Of a stretch of 64,000 nucleotides of DNA, positions 46,043-59,279 are shown in pieces. Every line of letters starts with the position of its first letter. The stretch's first letter is position 1. This stretch comes from Rhizophagus irregularis. Taxonomy: Eukaryota > Glomeromycota > Glomeromycetes > Glomerales > Glomeraceae. The notes below the pieces were generated by a model, which made no database searches, was not told the origin of the DNA, and worked only from the letters and a program-made list of their open reading frames with translations. The stretch spans positions 2,470,501 to 2,534,500 of the forward strand of contig NC_089444.1 of assembly GCF_026210795.1 (NCBI RefSeq). The letters are read 5' to 3'. The translations under genes and the position numbers were made by a program.

Positions 46043-47329
46043 GGAGGTATTCTATAAGTTTAGTAAACAAAATTGCCTCCAGAAATCAGGAAAAAACGCA
46101 TATTAATTTTCTAATTTCTGATCATCATGTGATTTGCCATGATCAAAATTTGATGCAAATTTAAAAAAAGGATATAGTAAAATATTTTTACATGAACACC
46201 ATTCCGACTAAAGTAAATACAATAATATTACTTTTCATTTAATAATTTCAATATATTTCTTCAATTAACATATTAATTGGCTCAATATGATAGACAACAT
46301 TAGAAGCAAGGGGTATGTTAGAAGATTTGTTGAATAGTTATATATATTCTATTTTTAATTATTTATCTCATGAAATATATGTGCATGTGATCAGCTAAAT
46401 AAACCCTTATTAAAAAAAACCTGTTAAAAATCCACATTTTAATAATATGACCATGATTAAAAAATCCTTGGATCGCAATACCTAACCGACTAACCCTGTA
46501 AAATTTCTCTATTATGGCGGTGCATTACCCCTACATGTACAGTATATTCTGGGTCCTTTAATAACAAAAAAGAAAAGCTAACAAAGACATGAAAATATAT
46601 TGGCAGTAAGATACAGTACATTTCATTTTTTAATTTTTGCCTTAGACTTTTCTCTTAAGTTATTTTTCCTTTATAATATTTTTATAATTAATTAAATCTC
46701 TTTCAGATTTTTCTTCCTTTATAATTATCTAAAATTTTAAAAGGCATTAGTATTTCATTTATTCTATTTACTTTTTTTTTATTAACTTTTTCATTTATCT
46801 AATTGGTTCTCATTTTCAGACTGACAAATAATATTTTTCCATTTTCATTCTAATTCAATATCTATAAATATCTAATAAGAAAATTTTAATGATTATGGCT
46901 GGTCTTTAAGTTGTCACTTTAATAAAAATGAAAATTGTGGATAAATTTGGTTAAAAGAGTTATTCAATAAAGAGCTATGAATTTTTTTTTTTTATTCAAT
47001 ATCAACGGCTATCCGAGGAAAAAACAAGATATACCCAGGGTTACTGGGTTATAGTACTATCGAAATCATAAGATAATACATGTTACAATTTTAGAAAATT
47101 TTGTAAAGGCTTTAAGGTATTTAGGTAAACACTAGTGGACTCAATGTGATTGTAAATCGACTAAAAATTTAAAAAAAATGTCAAGAGTAAATTTTGTACA
47201 ATAAATTAATATTTAATAAAAAAATTACAAATTATAAAACTTCAAATTTTCTAATTCTTATGATTTCTAATTAATTTGAAGTTTTGAAATACTCAAATTA
47301 GTTTAACCATAACAATAATAAATAATAAA
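46043..47329. other. Intergenic, no gene seen
   Basis: AT-rich DNA. No supported frame, RNA gene or defined repeat. Confidence 0.4.
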
Positions 47330-48010
47330 ATTTTAGCATATTGTAAGACGAATTTTTCATATTGACATTCTCTTGCAAGACTTACAGTCACATCGGAAAG
47401 TAGTGCCCGATTCGAAATTAAAGTCAAAATAGAAGTATTTATATTTTTTCACCAGTTTATACATTAATAAAAATTTGTATCTAACTAGTTTCGATCTCAT
47501 ATTGCATCAAATATTCATAACGCTGAAGCAGCAGCCTTCTTAAAAACTTCTTAAAAACAGAACTATTCAAATTTTTATTTTTCCATTCGTACAACTTTAA
47601 ATTAGCCTACAGCTCTCGAGAAAGCATTACACATCTGGGTAATCAATTAAATAGCTTCTACATGTTTTCTACTTGGTTTAATTTAATTTAACCGATTTTT
47701 GGCTTCAGTTTTTTATCATACAAATTATTGTATGACAAAAGAATAAAATAAGTGAACAAGTTCCATAAAAATAAGCATTACTTTCTGTACAGTATTTTAT
47801 GGTAATCTGGAATCTGCATGATTTATTAGTAAACTACACGAGTTTACTATAACAGTATGATTATATAAGTGGAGCTGTTTATTAATTTTTTATTTTTCAT
47901 AATTAAATTTTTAGAGTAAATATTAATAATGTTAACATTTAATTATGAATTTTAATATTGCTTTTTTTGAAAAAACGAAATGAACTAGTGGATATTATAT
48001 TGTTTTACGT
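47330..48010 (+). repeat. Diverged flank repeat, copy 2 (upstream of kinase B)
   Basis: Longest copy of the repeat also found at 12955-13300, 56700-56960 and 59280-59720. Landmarks: CATATTGTAAGACGAATTTT, TCTTGCAAGACTTACAG, TTATCATACAAATTATTGTA, CTTTCTGTACAGTATTTTATGG, AAACTACACGAGTTTACTA and GAACTAGTGGA. It matches 59280-59720 over most of its length and 56700-56960 over the later part. Confidence 0.55.
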
Positions 48011-48441
48011 TTAGCGAAACTTAAAATTTTTTAATTTTTTTAATTTCTCAAAAAATAAAAAACGTTTATTTTTTTTTGAAAAAAAAAATTTAATATTCAT
48101 CCTTAACTCTGACCAAATTGTAATTTTGGCCAAAATTAAGTGTGAAAATAACTGTGGTGATTGATCATAACCAATGGAAAAACTTTTTTTTCAGCATATG
48201 TTGTATCTTGATGTGACGTATGCCCTAAGGTAACTCATAAGAAATGTCTGCAGCCCTAATCACAAGACATTAGACCAATCCTTTTTTTTATGTTTAAATA
48301 TCAAATTCAGTAATTCACGCTCGTTTTCCCATTTTATAAAAATTTTAATAATAAGTCATGTACATGATTAAAGAATTTCCTTAAATAAAAATCTATACAG
48401 TTTTGAAAATTGAAATATTGAATAACAATATGTTTATTTCT

Positions 48442-48591
48442 TTTACAGAAACTTCAAGATCGTAGCGATGGCTTAATGCGCAGTAACTGCGTTATAAATA
48501 CATAGTGACCACATTATGTAATCGTAAAGAAATTACATATATGCAGTTACTGCGCATTAAGCCATCGCTACGATCTTGAAGTTTCTGTAAA
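48442..48591. mobile_element. Perfect 49-bp foldback element in the kinase B promoter
   Basis: The left arm 48442-48490 (begins TTTACAGAAACTTCAAGATC, ends GCGCAGTAACTGC) is an exact reverse complement of 48543-48591, around a 52-bp loop. The arms are GC-richer than the surroundings. Homology between the kinase B flank and the other promoter copies starts at 48592, exactly where the element ends. No target duplication is clear. Confidence 0.8.
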
Positions 48592-48807
48592 GTTATTGCC
48601 TAAATATTAAAAAAAAAATTGCATAAAACCATAAAAAATTTAGCTTAAAAAATATTTGCTTCGAACAAATTTTTGTGACATGATCGACATCCACGATAAT
48701 TCATTATGTAATTGCTTATATAAGTAATTTATGCAAAATTTAGTGCTACACAGCACGTTACATAAATAAAGATGCTTATTTGAAAAAATTTTTGGCTTTT
48801 GAAAACA
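48592..48807 (+). promoter_or_regulatory. 5' flank of kinase B, copy 2 of the duplicated promoter
   Basis: Aligns with 5700-5971 and 62630-62820: GTTATTGCCTAAATATTAAA, AATTGCATAAAACCATAAAA, GACATGATCGACATC, TATAAGTAATTTATGC, TAAATAAAGATGC and TTTTGAAAACAATG. TAAATAAAG, about 40 bp before the ATG, is the best-kept box next to the start. Confidence 0.5.
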
Positions 48808-51800
48808 ATGTTTTCTCAAAATATACTTTCTGAATATTTTAAAAACAATTTTGCAAATTGGACAAGTGGAAATAAAAAAATTGATGATTTCATTCAAGAA
48901 AGGCAATTAAAGATAAATGATGATGACTATAATGATATAATGCTTGAATGGATACCATACAATCACTTTAATGAAATTAAAGAGACAGGTAAAAATGGTC
49001 TTATAACAGTATATTCAGCAATATGGAAGGATGGTCCATTATACAGGGAGTATAGTTATAGTAGTTATACAAGAGATTCATCAAATAAAAATGTTGCTTT
49101 AAAATGTTTATATAATTCACAAGAATCCATTGATTCTTTAATAAATGAGGTATGAAATTTATTTATATTTAAATCCTCTTTTCTAATTAATATATTTACA
49201 ACTTTTTTATTGATAACTAGGTTAATAAATACCCAACAAATTATAATGCATTTCAAGTATTGTATGGAATATCCCAAAATCCTGAAACAGGAGATTATAT
49301 TCTTGTTCAAAATAGTTCTATAAACTTAACAAATTGGATCAGTGGAAATGAAAATATTGATGATTTCATACAAGAAAGGCAATTAAAAATAAATAATTAT
49401 GGCTACAATGATATAGTAATTGAATGGATACCATACAGCCAGTTTAATGAAATAAAAGAGACAGGAAAAAATGGCTTTATAACAGTATATTCAGCAATTT
49501 GGTTAAATGGTCCAATATATTATCATTATGGTAAATACATAAGAAATTCTAACAGAGAAGTTGATTTAAAATGTTTATATAATTCACAAGAATCCATTGA
49601 TTTTTTAATAAATGAGGTATAAAATTTCTTTAAATATTTAAATACTTTTTTTTTAATTAGTGTATTTACAACTTTTTTCATTGATAACTAGGCTAATAAA
49701 TACCCAACAAATAATAAAGCATTTCAAGTATTATATGGAATATCTCAAAATCCTAACACAGGAGATTATATTTTGGTTCAAAATAGTTATATAAACTTCG
49801 AAAATCAGATCAGTGGAAATGGAAAAATTGACGATTTCATTCAAGCAATGCAATTAAAAATTAATAAATACGAAGATACAGTATTTGGATGGATACCATA
49901 CAATAAATTTAACGAAATTAAAGAGATAGGAAAAAATAGCATTATAACAGTATATTCAGCAATTTGGGTAGATGGTCCAATGTATTATAAGTATGAAAAC
50001 TACTATACTAAAGATTCAAATAAAAATGTTACTTTAAAATATCTACATAATTCACAAGAATGCGTTGATTTTTTGATAAATAAGGTATGAAATTTCTTTA
50101 AATATTTAAATACTTTTTTTTAATTGTATTTACAACTTTTTTATTGATAATTAGGCTAAAAAATATCCAATAAAATGTAAAGCATTTCAAGTATTGTATG
50201 GAATATCTCAAAATCCTAATACAGGAGATTATATTTTGGTTCAAAATAGTTGTATAAACTTGGCAAACCAGATCAGTGGAAATGAAAAAATTGATGATTT
50301 CATTCAAGAAAGACAATTAATAATTAGCAACTATAATGATATAGTGTTTGAATGGATACCATACAATAAGTTTAATGAAATTAAAGAAACAGCAAAAAAT
50401 GACTCTATAACAGTATATTCAGCAATTTGGATAGATGGTCCAATATATTATAAGTATGGAAATTATGCTAGAGATTTAAATAAAAATGTTACTTTAAAAT
50501 ATTTGCATAATGTACAAGAATCCATTGATTTTTTGATAAATGAGGTATGAAATTTTTTTAAATATTTAAAAACTTTTTTTAAGTATATTTACAACTTTAT
50601 TTTATTGATAACTAGGCTAATAAACACCCAACAGATCATAAAGCATTTCAAGTATTATATGGAATATCTCAAAATCCTAATACAGGAGGTTATATTTTGG
50701 TTCAAAATAGTTGTATAAACTTGACAAATCAGATCAGTGGAAATGAAAAAATTGATAATTTCATTCAAGAAAGACAATTAAAAATTAGTAACTATTATGA
50801 TGATATAGTGCTTGAATGGATACCATACAATAAGTTTAATGAAATTAAAGAAATAGGAAAAAATGGCTTTATAACAGTATACTCAGCAATTTGGGTATAT
50901 GGTCCAATATATTATATGTATGGAAATTATACTAGAGATTCAAATAAAAATGTTACTTTAAAATATTTACATAATTCACATAATTCACAAGAATCCATTG
51001 ATTTTTTAATAAATAAGGTATTAAATTGTTTCTTAAAAAATTTTTTTTTTAATTAGTGTATTTCAATTTCTTTTATTGATAATTAGGCTAAAAAATATCC
51101 AACAAAACGTAAAGCATTTCAAGTATTATATGGATTGTCTCAAAATCCTAATACAGGAGATTATATATTGGCTCTTAACTGGACAAGTGGAAATGAAAAA
51201 ATTGATGATTTCATTCAAGAAAGGCAATTTAAAATAAATAATTATGGCTATAATGATATAGTATTTGAATGGATACCATACAATAAGCTTAATGAAATTA
51301 AAGAGCTAGGAAAAAATGGCCTTATAACATTATATTCAGCAATTTGGTTAGATGGTCCAATATATTATCATTATGGTGAATACATAAGAAATTCTAACAG
51401 AGAAGTTGATTTAAAATGTTTACATAATTCACAAAAATCTATTGATTCTTTAATATATGAGGTATGAAAATTCTTTAAATATTTAAATACTTTTTTAATT
51501 AATATATTTACATCTACTTATTTCATTTAGGCTAAAAGATATTCAACAGATAAAAATGCATTTCAAGTATTGTATGGAATATCTCAAAATCCAGATACTG
51601 GAGATTATATTTTTGTTCAAAATAATTCTATAAACTTAGCAAATTCGATCAGTGGAAATGAAAAAATTGATAATTTCATTCAAGAAATGCAATTAAAAAT
51701 TAAATATGAAGATGTAATATTTGAATGGATACCATATAATCAGTTTAATGAAATTAAAGAGACAGACAAAAATGGTCTTATAACAGTATATTCAGCAATA

Positions 51801-54800
51801 TGGAAGGATGGTCCATTATACAAGGAAAATAAATGGAATGATTATACAAGAAATACAAATAAAGAAGTTGCTTTAAAATGTTTGCATAATTCACAAACAT
51901 CTATTGATTCTTTATTAAATGAGGTAGAAATTTCTTTAAGTACTTAAAAACTTTTTCTTAATTATTTACAATTCCCTTTATCTAGGCTAAAAAATATCCA
52001 ACAAAATATAAAGCATTTCAAGTATTGTATGGAATATCTCAAAATCCTAATACAGGAGATTATATTTTAGTTCTTATCTGGACAAGTGGAAATGAAAAAA
52101 TTGATGATTTTATTCAAGGAAGGCAATTAAAAATTAGTAACTATGATGATGTAGTACCTGAATGGATACCATACAATAAGTTTAATGAAATTAAAGAGAC
52201 AGGTAAAAATGGCCTTATAACAGTATATTCAGCAATATGGAAGGATGGTCCATTATACAAGAAGTATAGTTATAGTAGTTTTACAAGAGATTCAAATGAA
52301 AAAGTTGCTTTAAAATGTTTATATAATTCACAAGAATCCATTAACTCTTTAATAAATGAGGTATGAAATTTCTTTAAATATTTAAATACTTTTTTTAATT
52401 AATATATTTACTTCTATTTTATTATATTTAGGCTAAAAGATATTCAACGGATAAAGATGCATTTCAAGTATTGTATGGAATATCTCAAAATCCAGATACT
52501 GGAGATTATATTTTAGTTCAAAATAATTTTATAAACTTATCAAATTGGACCAGTGGAAATGAAAAAATTGATAATTTCATTCAAGAAATGCAATTAAAAA
52601 TTAATAAATATGAAGAAACAGTATTTGAATGGATACCATATAATCAGTTTAATGAAATTAAAGAGACAGGTAAAAATAATTCTTTAACAGTATATTCAGC
52701 AATATTGCAGGATGGTCCATTATACAAGGAGTATAGTTATAGTAGTTATACAAGAGATTCAAATGAAAAAGTTGCTTTAAAATGTTTACATAATTCACAA
52801 AAATCCATTGATTCTTTAATAAATGAGGTATGACATTTCTTTAAATATTTAATTACTTTTTTAAGTGTATTTACAACTTTTTTATTGATAATAACTAGGC
52901 TAATAAATATCCAACAAATTATAAAGCATTTCAAGTATTGTATGGAATATCCCAAAATCCTGATACAGGAGATTATATTTTAGTTCAAAATAATTCTATA
53001 AACTTATCAAATTGGATCAGTGGAAATGAAAAAATTGATAATTTCATTCAAGAAATGCAATTAAAAATTAATAAATATGAAGAAACAGTATTTGAATGGA
53101 TACCATATAATCAGTTTAATGAAATTAAAGAGACAGGTAAAAATGATTCTTTAACAGTATATTCAGCAATTTGGGAGGATGGCCCATTATTTCACATGAA
53201 GTATTTACAAAATCATTATGTAAGAAAACGATGTATAAAAGTTGCTTTAAAATGTTTGCATAATTCACAAGCATCTATTGATTCTTTATTAAATAAGGTA
53301 TGAAATTTCTTTAAGAACTTAAAAGCTTTTTTTTTAATTATTTACAATTTCCTTTATCTAGACTAAAAAATATCCAATAAAATATAAAGCATTTCAAGTA
53401 TTATATGGAATATCTCAAAATCCAGATACAGGAAATTATATTTTCGTCCAAAATAATTATATGTGGACAAGTGGAAATAAAAAAATTGATGATTTCATTC
53501 AAAAAAGGCAATTAGAAATAAATAACTATAACTATGTTAATATAGTGCTTGAATGGATACCATATAATCAGTTTGATGAAATTAAAGAAACAGGCAAAAA
53601 TTGTTTTATAACAGTATATTCAGCAATATGGAATAATGGTCCATTACATTATAATGAAAAATATAGTAATTATACAAGAGATCCAAATAAAGAAGTTTCT
53701 TTAAAATGTTTACATAGCTTAAAATATTCCATTGATTTTCTAATAAATGAGGTATAATATTTCTTTAATATTTAAATATTTTACTTAATATAGTATTTAC
53801 TATTCATTTATTTATTTTTCAGGCTAATAAATATTCAACAAAAAATGAGTCATTTCACATATTGTATGGAATATCTCAGAATCCAAATACAAATGAATAC
53901 ATTTTAGTCCAAAATTATTCTATAAACTTAATAAATTGGATGAGTAGAAATGAAAAAATTGATAATTTCATTCAAGATATACAATTAAAAATTAATTATT
54001 ACTCAGATGTAATATTTGAATGGATACCATACAATCAGTTTAATGAAATTAGAATGACAGGCAAAAATGGTTCTATAACTGTGTATTCAGCATTATGGAA
54101 TGATGGTCCATTACATTATAATAAAAAGTATAGTAATTATACAAGGGATTCAAATAGGAAAGTTGCTTTAAGATGTTTGCATGGCTCAAAAAATATTGTT
54201 GAATTTGTAATAAATGCGGTATATAATTTATATAACCTTTTTAATAATTTTATTATAATCATATTAATTTTACATCTATTTTAGGTTGAAAAATATTTGA
54301 TAAATACATTTAGTAAAGATAATTTTGTTATATATGGAATATCCCAAAATCCAGATACAAATGATTATATTTTGGTTCTTGCATGGACAAGTGGAAATGA
54401 AAAAATTGATGATTTCATTCAAGAAATGCAATTATTGAATCAGTCTGATGTAATATTTGAATGGGTACCATACAATCAGTTTAATAAAGTTAATGAGATA
54501 TACAAAAATGGTTCTATTTCAATATATTCAGCAATATGGACAGATGGTCCATTACATTATAATAAAAAGTATGATAATTATGCAAGAGATGCAAATAAAG
54601 AAGTTGTTTTAAGATGTTTGCATGATTCACAAAATATCATTGAACTTGTAATAAATGAGGTATAAAATTTACATAATCTCTTAATATTTTTTTTATTGTA
54701 ATTTATTAATTTCTCATCTATTTTTAGGCCAAAAAATATTTAACAGACACATTTGGTAAAGAAATCTTTGATATATATGGAATATCTCAGAATCCAAATA

Positions 54801-56543
54801 CAGATAGTTATATATTGGTTTTAAGAAATTTTATATTAGTAAGTGAGAATAAAGAAATTGATGATTTTATTCAAGAAAAACAATTAAAAATGAATACATA
54901 TGAAGATACTGTATTTGAATGGATACCTTACAATCGACTCAATGAAATTGGTGAATTAAGTAAAAATGGTTCTAATTCAATACATTCAGCAATATGGAAG
55001 GATGGCCCATTACATTATAATAAAAAGTATAGTAATTATACAAGAGATTCAAATAAAAAAGTTGTTTTAGAATATTTGCATAATCCAGAAAATTCTATTG
55101 ATTTCCTAATAAATGAGGTATAAATTTTCAAATATTTTACTAATCTTTTAATAAAATATATTAATTCTTTATTTGTATACTAGACCAAAAAATATTCAAC
55201 AAAAATATTTGAAAGAGCGATTTGTGATATATATGGAATATCTCAAAATCCAAATACAAATAATTATATTCTAGTTCTCTCATGGGCAAGTGGAGATAAA
55301 AAAGTCGATTGTTTTATTCAAGATATTCAATTAAAAATAAATGATTATGATGATATAGTATTTGAATGGATACAATACAGTCAGTTTAGTAACATTAAGG
55401 AAAAAGGTAAAGGTGGCTTTTCTACAGTATATTCGGCAAGATGGAAGGATGGTCCATTAGAATATGATGCAGATAAAAAAATATATATTAGAGATCCAAA
55501 TAGAGTAATTGCCTTAAAACGTTTACATAATTCACAAAATATTACTAAGAAATTTTTAAATGAGGTATGAAATTTCTTCAAAAAATTTTTTGTAATAGAG
55601 AATTTTTTAAATATGTTAAGCATAATGTAGTAATTATTATTTATTATGAATGAATTAATTTTAATAGGTTAAAGAATACTCAATAAATAAAAGTAGTAAT
55701 ATTCTTAATATATATGGAATATCTCAAGATCCAGATACAAAAGAACATATTATAGTTCTTAATTATGCAAAAGATGGAAATTTTAATCATTGGATGAATG
55801 AAAATTATAAATATTTTGGTTGGAAAGATAAATTATCTGCATTGCTTAATATTATTAGTGGTCTTAAAGAAATTCATCAAAAAAATTTAGTTCATCGTGA
55901 TTTTCATACAGGAAATATTTTATTTTTAAGAAGTAGAGATAATTTTGGTAACTATATATCAATTTCAGATATGGGATTATGTGGAGAAGTTGGTAATATA
56001 GATGAAACTAAAATTTATGGAGTCATGCCTTATGTAGCTCCTGAAATATTAAGAAGGAAGCCTTATACACAATCAGCAGATATCTATAGTTTTGGTATGA
56101 TAATGTATTTTGTGGCAACTGGAAGACAACCTTTTGATAATCATGCACATGATTATAATTTAGCATTAGATATTTGTAAAAAAGGAGTTAGACCTGAAAT
56201 AACTGAACCAGAAGCACCAAGGTGTTATATTGATTTAATGAAAAAGTGTTGGGACTTAAAACCAAATGATAGACCAGATATTTTTGAGGTAAATGAATCA
56301 ATCACATCATTTCACAAGTCATATGGAGGTGATTTTTCCATAGTAAATGAAGAAATTGAAATAATTGAAATGCAATTCAAAAAAGCTGAAGAATATAGAA
56401 AGGCAAATCTTCCAACCATTAAAAATTACAAAATAACTACTCATCCACAAGCTATTTACACATCTCGATTACTTAATCCTTTTACAGAAGATCTTCCAGC
56501 AGAGGATGATGATAATTCTCAATGTTTAGAACAAGCAATCTAG
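48808..56543 (+). CDS. Kinase B: tandem array of 15 kinase N-lobe exons plus one C-lobe exon
   Basis: Exon model: 48808-49149, 49221-49616, 49692-50084, 50155-50544, 50616-51017, 51087-51461, 51531-51923, 51986-52360, 52432-52827, 52899-53297, 53362-53751, 53823-54218, 54285-54659, 54728-55117, 55184-55564, 55668-56543; 6669 nt, 2222 aa, all junctions phase 0. Built like kinase A: linker with Trp-x-Ser-Gly, EWIPYN, glycine loop, beta3, helix C Asn-Glu, then beta4-beta5 in the next exon. Only exon 15 keeps GKGGFS with VIALK. Beta3 Lys is Arg in exons 12 and 13 and Glu in exon 14. The helix-C Glu is Lys in exons 3, 5 and 10 and Ala in exon 12. Exon 16 supplies HRDFHTGN (Asp about residue 2009), SDMG, VAPE and DRPD. 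The array's outer exons 12-14 are the most diverged; exons 2-6 and 7-10 form similarity groups. Full-length splicing is inferred. Confidence 0.8.
49221..55667 (+). repeat. Tandem exon-intron repeat units of kinase B
   Basis: Fourteen units of about 435-485 bp with the same exon and intron plan as in kinase A. Three introns have donors that do not give an immediate stop (GTATTA at 51018, GTAGAA at 51924, GTATAT at 54219). The rest begin GTATGA or GTATAA. Acceptor contexts fall into two groups, GATAACTAG/GATAATTAG (mainly introns 1-5 and 9) and TATTTAG/CATTTAG, matching the similarity groups of the exons and pointing to block duplications of several units. Confidence 0.8.
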
Positions 56544-56699
56544 TTCCAGATGAAAACCAAACAAAACTTAAAATTATTCACTTGATATTTTTTTAGGGGA
56601 TATATAACGATAAAAGGCCATAATAATCAGGCTTGACTATTAATATCTTTTTCTTATTTTAAAATTGCCTTAGTACACATAACTGATATTTTTAATCAT
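56544..56699. other. 3' flank of kinase B
   Basis: Short AT-rich flank after the TAG at 56541-56543. It probably holds the 3' UTR; no strong poly(A) signal stands out. Confidence 0.3.
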
Positions 56700-56960
56700 A
56701 CAAATTATTGTATATTACTTTCTGACGTGACTGTACAGTATTTATGGTATCTGAAATCTGAATCTAGACCTGCGCCACATAATTACTAGCATAAAGCATC
56801 ACGATTTTTAAATTGATTTTATATTTTTTTATTTTTCATACTAATCATATTTTTAAATATTAATTTCGTTATTATTTAATTTCGAATTATAATATTATCA
56901 CTTATTATTTAAATTTTTAAGAAATAAAATAAACTAGTGGAAATGATGTTAACGAAACTA
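56700..56960 (+). repeat. Diverged flank repeat, copy 3 (downstream of kinase B)
   Basis: Shares CATACAAATTATTGTATATT, CTGTACAGTATTTATGGTAT, CTGAAATCTGAATCTAGACC, CTGCGCCACATAATTACTAG and the AAATAAACTAGTGGA end with the copies at 47330-48010 and 12955-13300. The same position relative to the gene as the copy after kinase A suggests that array and flank were duplicated together. Confidence 0.5.
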
Positions 56961-57039
56961 ATGGATAATCCAATGATCATTAAATTAACCACATGTCTGA
57001 CTTAATTTTTTTTTTAAGAAAAAAAAAAGATTAAAAATA

Positions 57040-57470
57040 TTTTTTTTAAAAAAAAAAATGCTCGTATTTCATTTTTATACTTTTAAAAAGAGTTTGACTC
57101 GAACTAACTTAAGTTACACAAGTGCGAGTCCAAGTTCTAGTCCACATGATATCCTCCAGTTGTCAAATATTTATAATGATATCTATGCGGAATCCATTTG
57201 ACTATATTGAATCATTTGACATTTCTGTATTAAGTTATCAATATCATCATTTCCAGTTGCTCAATTTGCAAAAATCATATTCAATATTTACAATTTTCAA
57301 AAATCATTTTTTTATTATTTGTAAGAAGTTTATTAGCGATAAGTTTGTGTTTGAAATTATGTTATTAAATAATATATTCAATTAACGAATAACTGTTACA
57401 TAAATTAAATGGTAGTCAACAATTTTATTATAAAAGTTTAAAAGTAAGCAATTTTTTTTTATTACAGTAA
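57040..57470 (+). repeat. Direct repeat, unit 1 (partner 59800-60215)
   Basis: Contains GAGTTTGACTCGAACTAACT, GTCCAAGTTCTAGTCCA, GAATCATTTGACATTTCTGT, ATCATTTCCAGTTGCTCAAT and TTTTATTATAAAAGTTTAAA in the same order as 59800-60215. With the preceding copy 3 (and copy 4 before unit 2) it defines a direct duplication of about 0.8-0.95 kb, with copy starts about 2.6 kb apart. Confidence 0.6.
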
Positions 57471-57564
57471 TAATATATTTTTTTTACAGCCATTATTAAC
57501 TTGAAACCAATAATTACTTAAATATTAATACAGTTCTTTGACAATGCAGAATTTTTTTTAAAAT

Positions 57565-57900
57565 AATTTCTTATTTATTTATTTTATGGATAGTAAGGAG
57601 AACTACAATGAGAATGACATCACTATTCTAACGAATAAAAATATCGGAAAACATTATAGAACTTAGCCCAAACCAACGAACATAAGAACCTTGGAGCGGA
57701 CCCTTACTAGAAAAAGAAAGAAAAAATAAAAAGAACTATCTAGGACTCCGACCGAGCCTAGGTAGGCAAGAAAATAAAGAATATATCTAGTAGTAGGTTA
57801 CTATGCATAAAACGGAATATGTCTATACTCTATAGAAGAAAGTGTGAGTGTCTAACGACAAGCTGAAATCTATGTGGTGATAAAAAGTACCGCTAGTATG
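57565..57900 (-). mobile_element. LINE-like 3' end fragment, inverted
   Basis: Starts with the complement of an AAAT tail (TTATTTATTTATTTTATGG), then ATAGTAAGGAGAACTACAAT, TTGGAGCGGACCCTTACTAG and GGACTCCGACCGAGCCTAGG, the reverse complement of 45600-45840 with moderate divergence. 5' truncated. Confidence 0.6.
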
Positions 57901-58079
57901 GAAAAAATTAGAAGAAGAAAAAAGTATAAAAAGAAGATCAGTGGAGTTTTGTAATTTCGAAAATCCATAAATGGGTTGCAATATTCAAAGTTATTAGGCG
58001 AGCGTGTCCGCCTTCCCAATCAACTAATCCAATTTCGATTAATGAAATTTTATCTTAATCGGGTAATCGGGAATTTTTT

Positions 58080-58450
58080 TTTTTTGATTATTAATTTTTT
58101 TGTCCAATTTTTTTTTTCAAATATTTTTAGCTTTTTTTTATCCGTTTAGGTTTAATTTTTTTCCCCCAAACTGAAAAATTATAATAATCCTATTGTTTCG
58201 GTCTTTTAAAACCGATTTTTTTTATATTATTTTTTTTCGATCTTTTTTTTAAGACCATATTGTTATTTTTTAAAGAAATTTTTATTTTTCACTCTTTTTG
58301 GACCGAATTATTGTCCTTTTTTTCAGAATTTTTTTCGGTACTTATTTTTTTTTTTTCGGATTCCTTTTTTTTTGGAAATTTCCCTTTTCTTAAACTGATT
58401 TCTTTCTTTATCCTTTTTCTTTTCCCCAAATTTTTTTCAAATTTTTTTAT
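58080..58450. repeat. Pyrimidine-rich tract, inverted copy of 4770-5400
   Basis: T-rich with TTTTTTCGG words. CGAATTATTGTCC at about 58304-58316 and TTTTTTTCGGTACTTATTTT at about 58330-58350 are the reverse complement of sequence at 4981-5034. The open frame 58260-58460 is low-complexity translation. Confidence 0.6.
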
Positions 58451-58629
58451 TATTAAATAAAGAAATAAAATGTTATAATTAAATATATTTACAAAATTAT
58501 TTTTTTAAAAAAAAAATCAAAATTGACCGACGTTGATACTAAGATGATTAAGAATTTTTCAATTAATAAATTCATAAAAATCATATTTTCCAATATTTAT
58601 AATTAATTAATTGAAGAAATTTTTAATTT

Positions 58630-58880
58630 AATAATAGATTATTATAACCAAATCCATATCCGAAATTCTCTAAAATAATCACCAGATTTTTGAATAAAGA
58701 TTTTAATTCAAATGATTTAGTTAAATTAATAATTTATCAAGTAAAATGAGTATCAAAAGAAGAATAATAAATGAAATGAACAGATTCTAATACATTTAAT
58801 TGTTCAAATATTTTTCCTAAGTTGGTTATAAGTTTAAGATTGACTTAATATAAAATCATAAGAAATGATTATAAAATTTA
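58630..58880 (-). pseudogene. F-box gene fragment, degraded
   Basis: Aligns by eye with the minus-strand F-box gene at about 16875-17165: AAATAATCACCAGATTTTTG, AAAGATTTTAATTCAAATGA, TTTAGTTAAATTAAT, ATAATAAATGAAATGAACAG, TTTAATTGTTCAAATATTTT and GTTGGTTATAAGTTTAA, with deletions and in-frame stops. It covers the middle LRR-like part only. Confidence 0.65.
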
Positions 58881-59279
58881 TAATAATTAATAAAAATATT
58901 TGTAATATTTTCATAATATTAAAGTTTTTTCGAAAATAATTAATCAATTTTTATTGATAATTATTTTTTCACAATTCATTGATTAATCCAAATTTCATTC
59001 TACACTCAAACATCAAATCATTAATAACTACATTATTGTAAATTGTAAATATAATTTATATCATCCTAATATTATAAATATAATTTAATACATATTATTT
59101 TATTATTCTTTGTCAACTAATTAATATCTAATAATATTAAATTCTTAAATATAAACAAAAAACTACTGTAACCATCTTTAATTTACTTAGAATTACATTA
59201 TAATACTAAACTTTTTTATTTAAACAAACTCATTGATCCCGGTTCAAAGCAACGGCTGACTACTACTAGATTTCAACTA
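58881..59279. other. Intergenic, no gene seen
   Basis: Very AT-rich; no supported frame or repeat. Confidence 0.4.

Noticed and set aside
55381-55623. 80-codon minus-strand frame opposite kinase B exon 15
   Set aside because: Shadow of the N-lobe exon on the other strand.
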